In this document: positions 62,227 through 64,000 of the stretch, piece by piece
Layout of the letters: every line of letters begins with the position of its first letter
Numbering within the stretch: position 1 is the stretch's first letter
NCBI RefSeq assembly: GCF_030230605.1
Contig: NZ_JASPDO010000007.1
Location: 23,168-87,167, forward strand
DNA length: 64,000 nucleotides
Origin: Brevibacterium sp. UMB1308A
GTDB taxonomy: Bacteria; Actinomycetota; Actinomycetes; Actinomycetales; Brevibacteriaceae
Reading direction: 5' to 3'
The notes under the pieces: generated by a model
The model's database searches: none
The model's input: only the letters and a program-made list of their open reading frames with translations
Told to the model about the DNA's origin: nothing
Position numbers and translations under genes: made by a program

Positions 62227-64000
62227 TTAGAATGGTGGTGGTTCTTCGCTGGGTTGCCATGGGCGGGTGTCACCTTTGAACACTTCCGCTGCGATTGCGT
62301 ACTCGTCTGCGATCTCGCGGGGATACTCGTCGGTTTGTCCTGGACTTTCAGCAGGCCCGGGTTCAGGGTGGTTCGTAGCCGTGGGTTCAGGGCTGTCTGC
62401 TTCCGCGCGGCCTGCACCATGATCAGTCCCAGTTTCAGGGCGGTGGGCGGTTTCGTGTTCTGTTTCTAGGTATTGGTTGATGGTGCCGCTGATGTCTTGG
62501 TCGCCGGTGTCGAAGTACTCGAGTAACCGTTCGTATTGGAGTTGGTTAATACGTGATTCTGGTGGGTAGACCAGCATGGCACCAATCCTTGGCAGCACCC
62601 ACGCTAGGGAACCGTCATCCATCCTGTCTACGCGTAGTCGTTTTTGGGTTTTCTCTTGATGATGTCGCTTACACAACGGGTGCAGATTCTCCATCACTGT
62701 GAGCCCACCTGACTCGGGGTCTTCGTGGTTGAACGGTTCGATGTGGTCTTTTTCGCACACTCTGGCAGGTGTGGCACACCAGGGGGCACTGCAATCAGGA
62801 TGCCTGGCTTCGACCATGCGTTTCAAAGCCGCGGGTATGTAATACTTCGTCGGTGTGGATTCTAGGACTACCCCTGTTTCGGGGTCTGTGAACATCCGGT
62901 AGACCCATTTCGCTTGCGCGATCAGCTCATCAGCAGTCTTTACGTCTAACGGAACCCGGCCATTCATCATCACCGGCACCCGCGCATCTGGGTCCACCTT
63001 GATCGGTAACCCATAATCAACCTCACTACCCGTAGCAGCACTCAGAGACTCACCGGCTATCAGGGGCTCGTCAGCGTTCAAGAACTCTTCCGGGTTTAGG
63101 GCTTCTTCACGACCCGGCGACACATCAGCCCCGGATGACACACCAGTCCCCTGGTTCTCGGACGCTTGTTGTTCACTTTCGGCTCTTCCGGGGTCTTGTT
63201 TCTCGTGCCCCGATCTGTCCACCCCGGGGTCTTTTCCGAATCGTTGTCTCTCAGATCTTTGTTCCTCGGGTTTTCTCCCCGTGCCTGGTGGTGGTAGGTG
63301 CGTGAGGAAGTGCAAGACCGGGACTGTGACGGTGATACCGGCTTGAGCTTTTAACCATTCTTCTTTTTCAGGCATCGACACGCACAACTCAAGCTCGTAC
63401 ACGTCCTCCGCCTGTTTAGCTTCACACTTCTCAGCCCACACAGAACCACCAACACCACTGGCATCTTCCGTGCTCGGGCGATCTGGTTTGGTGTAGGTGA
63501 CTTTGATGGGGGCGTGTTTACCCGTCGGGACCACGCGGACACGTAACGTGGTTGAAGGCTTAGCCCCGGTAATCAAATCCAGGGTCAGTTGGTCCATCAG
63601 CCGGTCGTCATCAACCTCAACCCGACCCAAATCACCAACCCGCACTTCAGTCGTGTCCCCATTGTCTTCGGTAATGAACAAGGCTTGTTGCTCATCCGGC
63701 AACGTGGCAGTAAACGGTTCTATGTGGTTCGCCAGAATAGCCCTGGCAGTCCCACGCACCCGCTGGTAGAACGCTTCCATCTCCAACACAGGACCAGTAA
63801 GACTCAACGTGGCTGTCCCGTCATCATTCACCCAATACGACACACCCCGATTACGTTTCGCGTTCTCTACCTGGGTTTCAGGAGTCATAAGCATCGCGAG
63901 GATTTCATTGACGTGGCGCCTGTAGGTTTTCCATGGCACGTTCACAGGTTTGTTGGTGAGCATGTCATCAAACACCGGGATACACACCCCAGCACGAACA
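62227..64000 (-). CDS. DUF222/HNH endonuclease, 5' end outside window
   Basis: At least 590 residues; the frame is open through base 64000, so the true start is probably beyond the window. An N-terminal DUF222 part (up to about 420) contains a low-complexity charged and Ser/Glu-rich insert (EEQRSERQRFGKD... ). The HNH motif follows: CSAPWCATPARVCEKDHIEPFNHEDPESGGLTVMENLHPLCKRHH with the Zn-like CxxPxC. Such 13E12-repeat-type nucleases are multi-copy in actinobacteria, suspected mobile elements. Isolated here; no partner recognised. Confidence 0.8.
   Translation of the reverse strand, partial: VRAGVCIPVFDDMLTNKPVNVPWKTYRRHVNEILAMLMTPETQVENAKRNRGVSYWVNDDGTATLSLTGPVLEMEAFYQRVRGTARAILANHIEPFTATLPDEQQALFITEDNGDTTEVRVGDLGRVEVDDDRLMDQLTLDLITGAKPSTTLRVRVVPTGKHAPIKVTYTKPDRPSTEDASGVGGSVWAEKCEAKQAEDVYELELCVSMPEKEEWLKAQAGITVTVPVLHFLTHLPPPGTGRKPEEQRSERQRFGKDPGVDRSGHEKQDPGRAESEQQASENQGTGVSSGADVSPGREEALNPEEFLNADEPLIAGESLSAATGSEVDYGLPIKVDPDARVPVMMNGRVPLDVKTADELIAQAKWVYRMFTDPETGVVLESTPTKYYIPAALKRMVEARHPDCSAPWCATPARVCEKDHIEPFNHEDPESGGLTVMENLHPLCKRHHQEKTQKRLRVDRMDDGSLAWVLPRIGAMLVYPPESRINQLQYERLLEYFDTGDQDISGTINQYLETEHETAHRPETGTDHGAGRAEADSPEPTATNHPEPGPAESPGQTDEYPREIADEYAIAAEVFKGDTRPWQPSEEPPPF

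Overview
The window looks like chromosomal DNA of a moderately GC-rich actinobacterium, most likely order Micrococcales. The indicators are a mycothiol deacetylase (MshB), a fused LysX, a monomeric NADP isocitrate dehydrogenase, a 7Fe ferredoxin next to DapC, frequent GTG starts, LGFP/PGRP and VanW wall proteins, and a DUF222-HNH nuclease of the 13E12-repeat type. A Jonesia-like organism is possible, but genus is a guess. No rRNA, tRNA, CRISPR array, prophage or insertion sequence was seen. Genes fill nearly everything. The longest gaps (about 160-265 bases, e.g. 5187-5443, 10814-11057, 15025-15229, 50843-51107, 61968-62226) hold promoters, hairpins or nothing recognisable.

Layout. 1-4.1 kb: CDF metal exporter (cut by the window edge) with its ArsR repressor, a PAP2 phosphatase, a TetR-controlled small membrane exporter with two visible operators, a 2H phosphoesterase, an ASCH protein and YtoQ. 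4.1-9.9 kb: butanediol-type dehydrogenase, patatin, OsmC, PlsC-like acyltransferase, GNAT, HerA-like ATPase. 9.9-13.5 kb: two pairs of tandem paralogues of unknown function flanking a CorA transporter. 13.6-19.2 kb: MHS-type permease, a polar amino-acid ABC system with fused binding protein and permease, and a single-chain glutamate-synthase-like protein. 19.2-21.2 kb: a persulfide-response island (CstR-like repressor, twin palindromic operators, a 58-residue Cys-rich protein and a CstB-like dioxygenase-rhodanese). 21.2-33 kb: DUF421, an M20 amidohydrolase with its transporter, LysX, hydrolases, RlmA-type methyltransferase, SufE, DUF368, DUF808, Tpx. 33-38.5 kb: wall and lipid genes (PIG-L deacetylase, PGRP amidase with LGFP repeats, NlpC/P60, diacylglycerol-kinase-like) and a ZIP transporter. 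38.6-45.1 kb: DUF2185, LapA, isocitrate dehydrogenase, thymidine kinase, hydrolase, an SMR pair, MBL and PH-domain proteins. 45.2-50.8 kb: a complete oppABCDF operon. 51-62 kb: typA - mshB - two VanW genes, GNAT, ferredoxin, dapC, citrate synthase. 62.2-64 kb: DUF222-HNH gene running off the end.

How genes work together. Several translationally coupled pairs are visible (4-8 base overlaps): arsR-CDF, the ABC pair, M20-transporter, sufE-DUF368, PGRP-PIG-L, NlpC-DAGK, the SMR pair, oppB-oppC, typA-mshB-vanW. Many convergent neighbours overlap at their 3' ends by 14-59 bases. A recurrent oddity is short tandem duplications (10-29 bases), three of which straddle stop codons.

Most notable points: the CstR/Cys-rich peptide/CstB island; an SMR gene that seems to need a CTG start; a MshB with a fused membrane domain; a paralogous membrane-protein pair whose first 84 coding bases are almost identical while the rest has diverged; and the stop-codon duplications.
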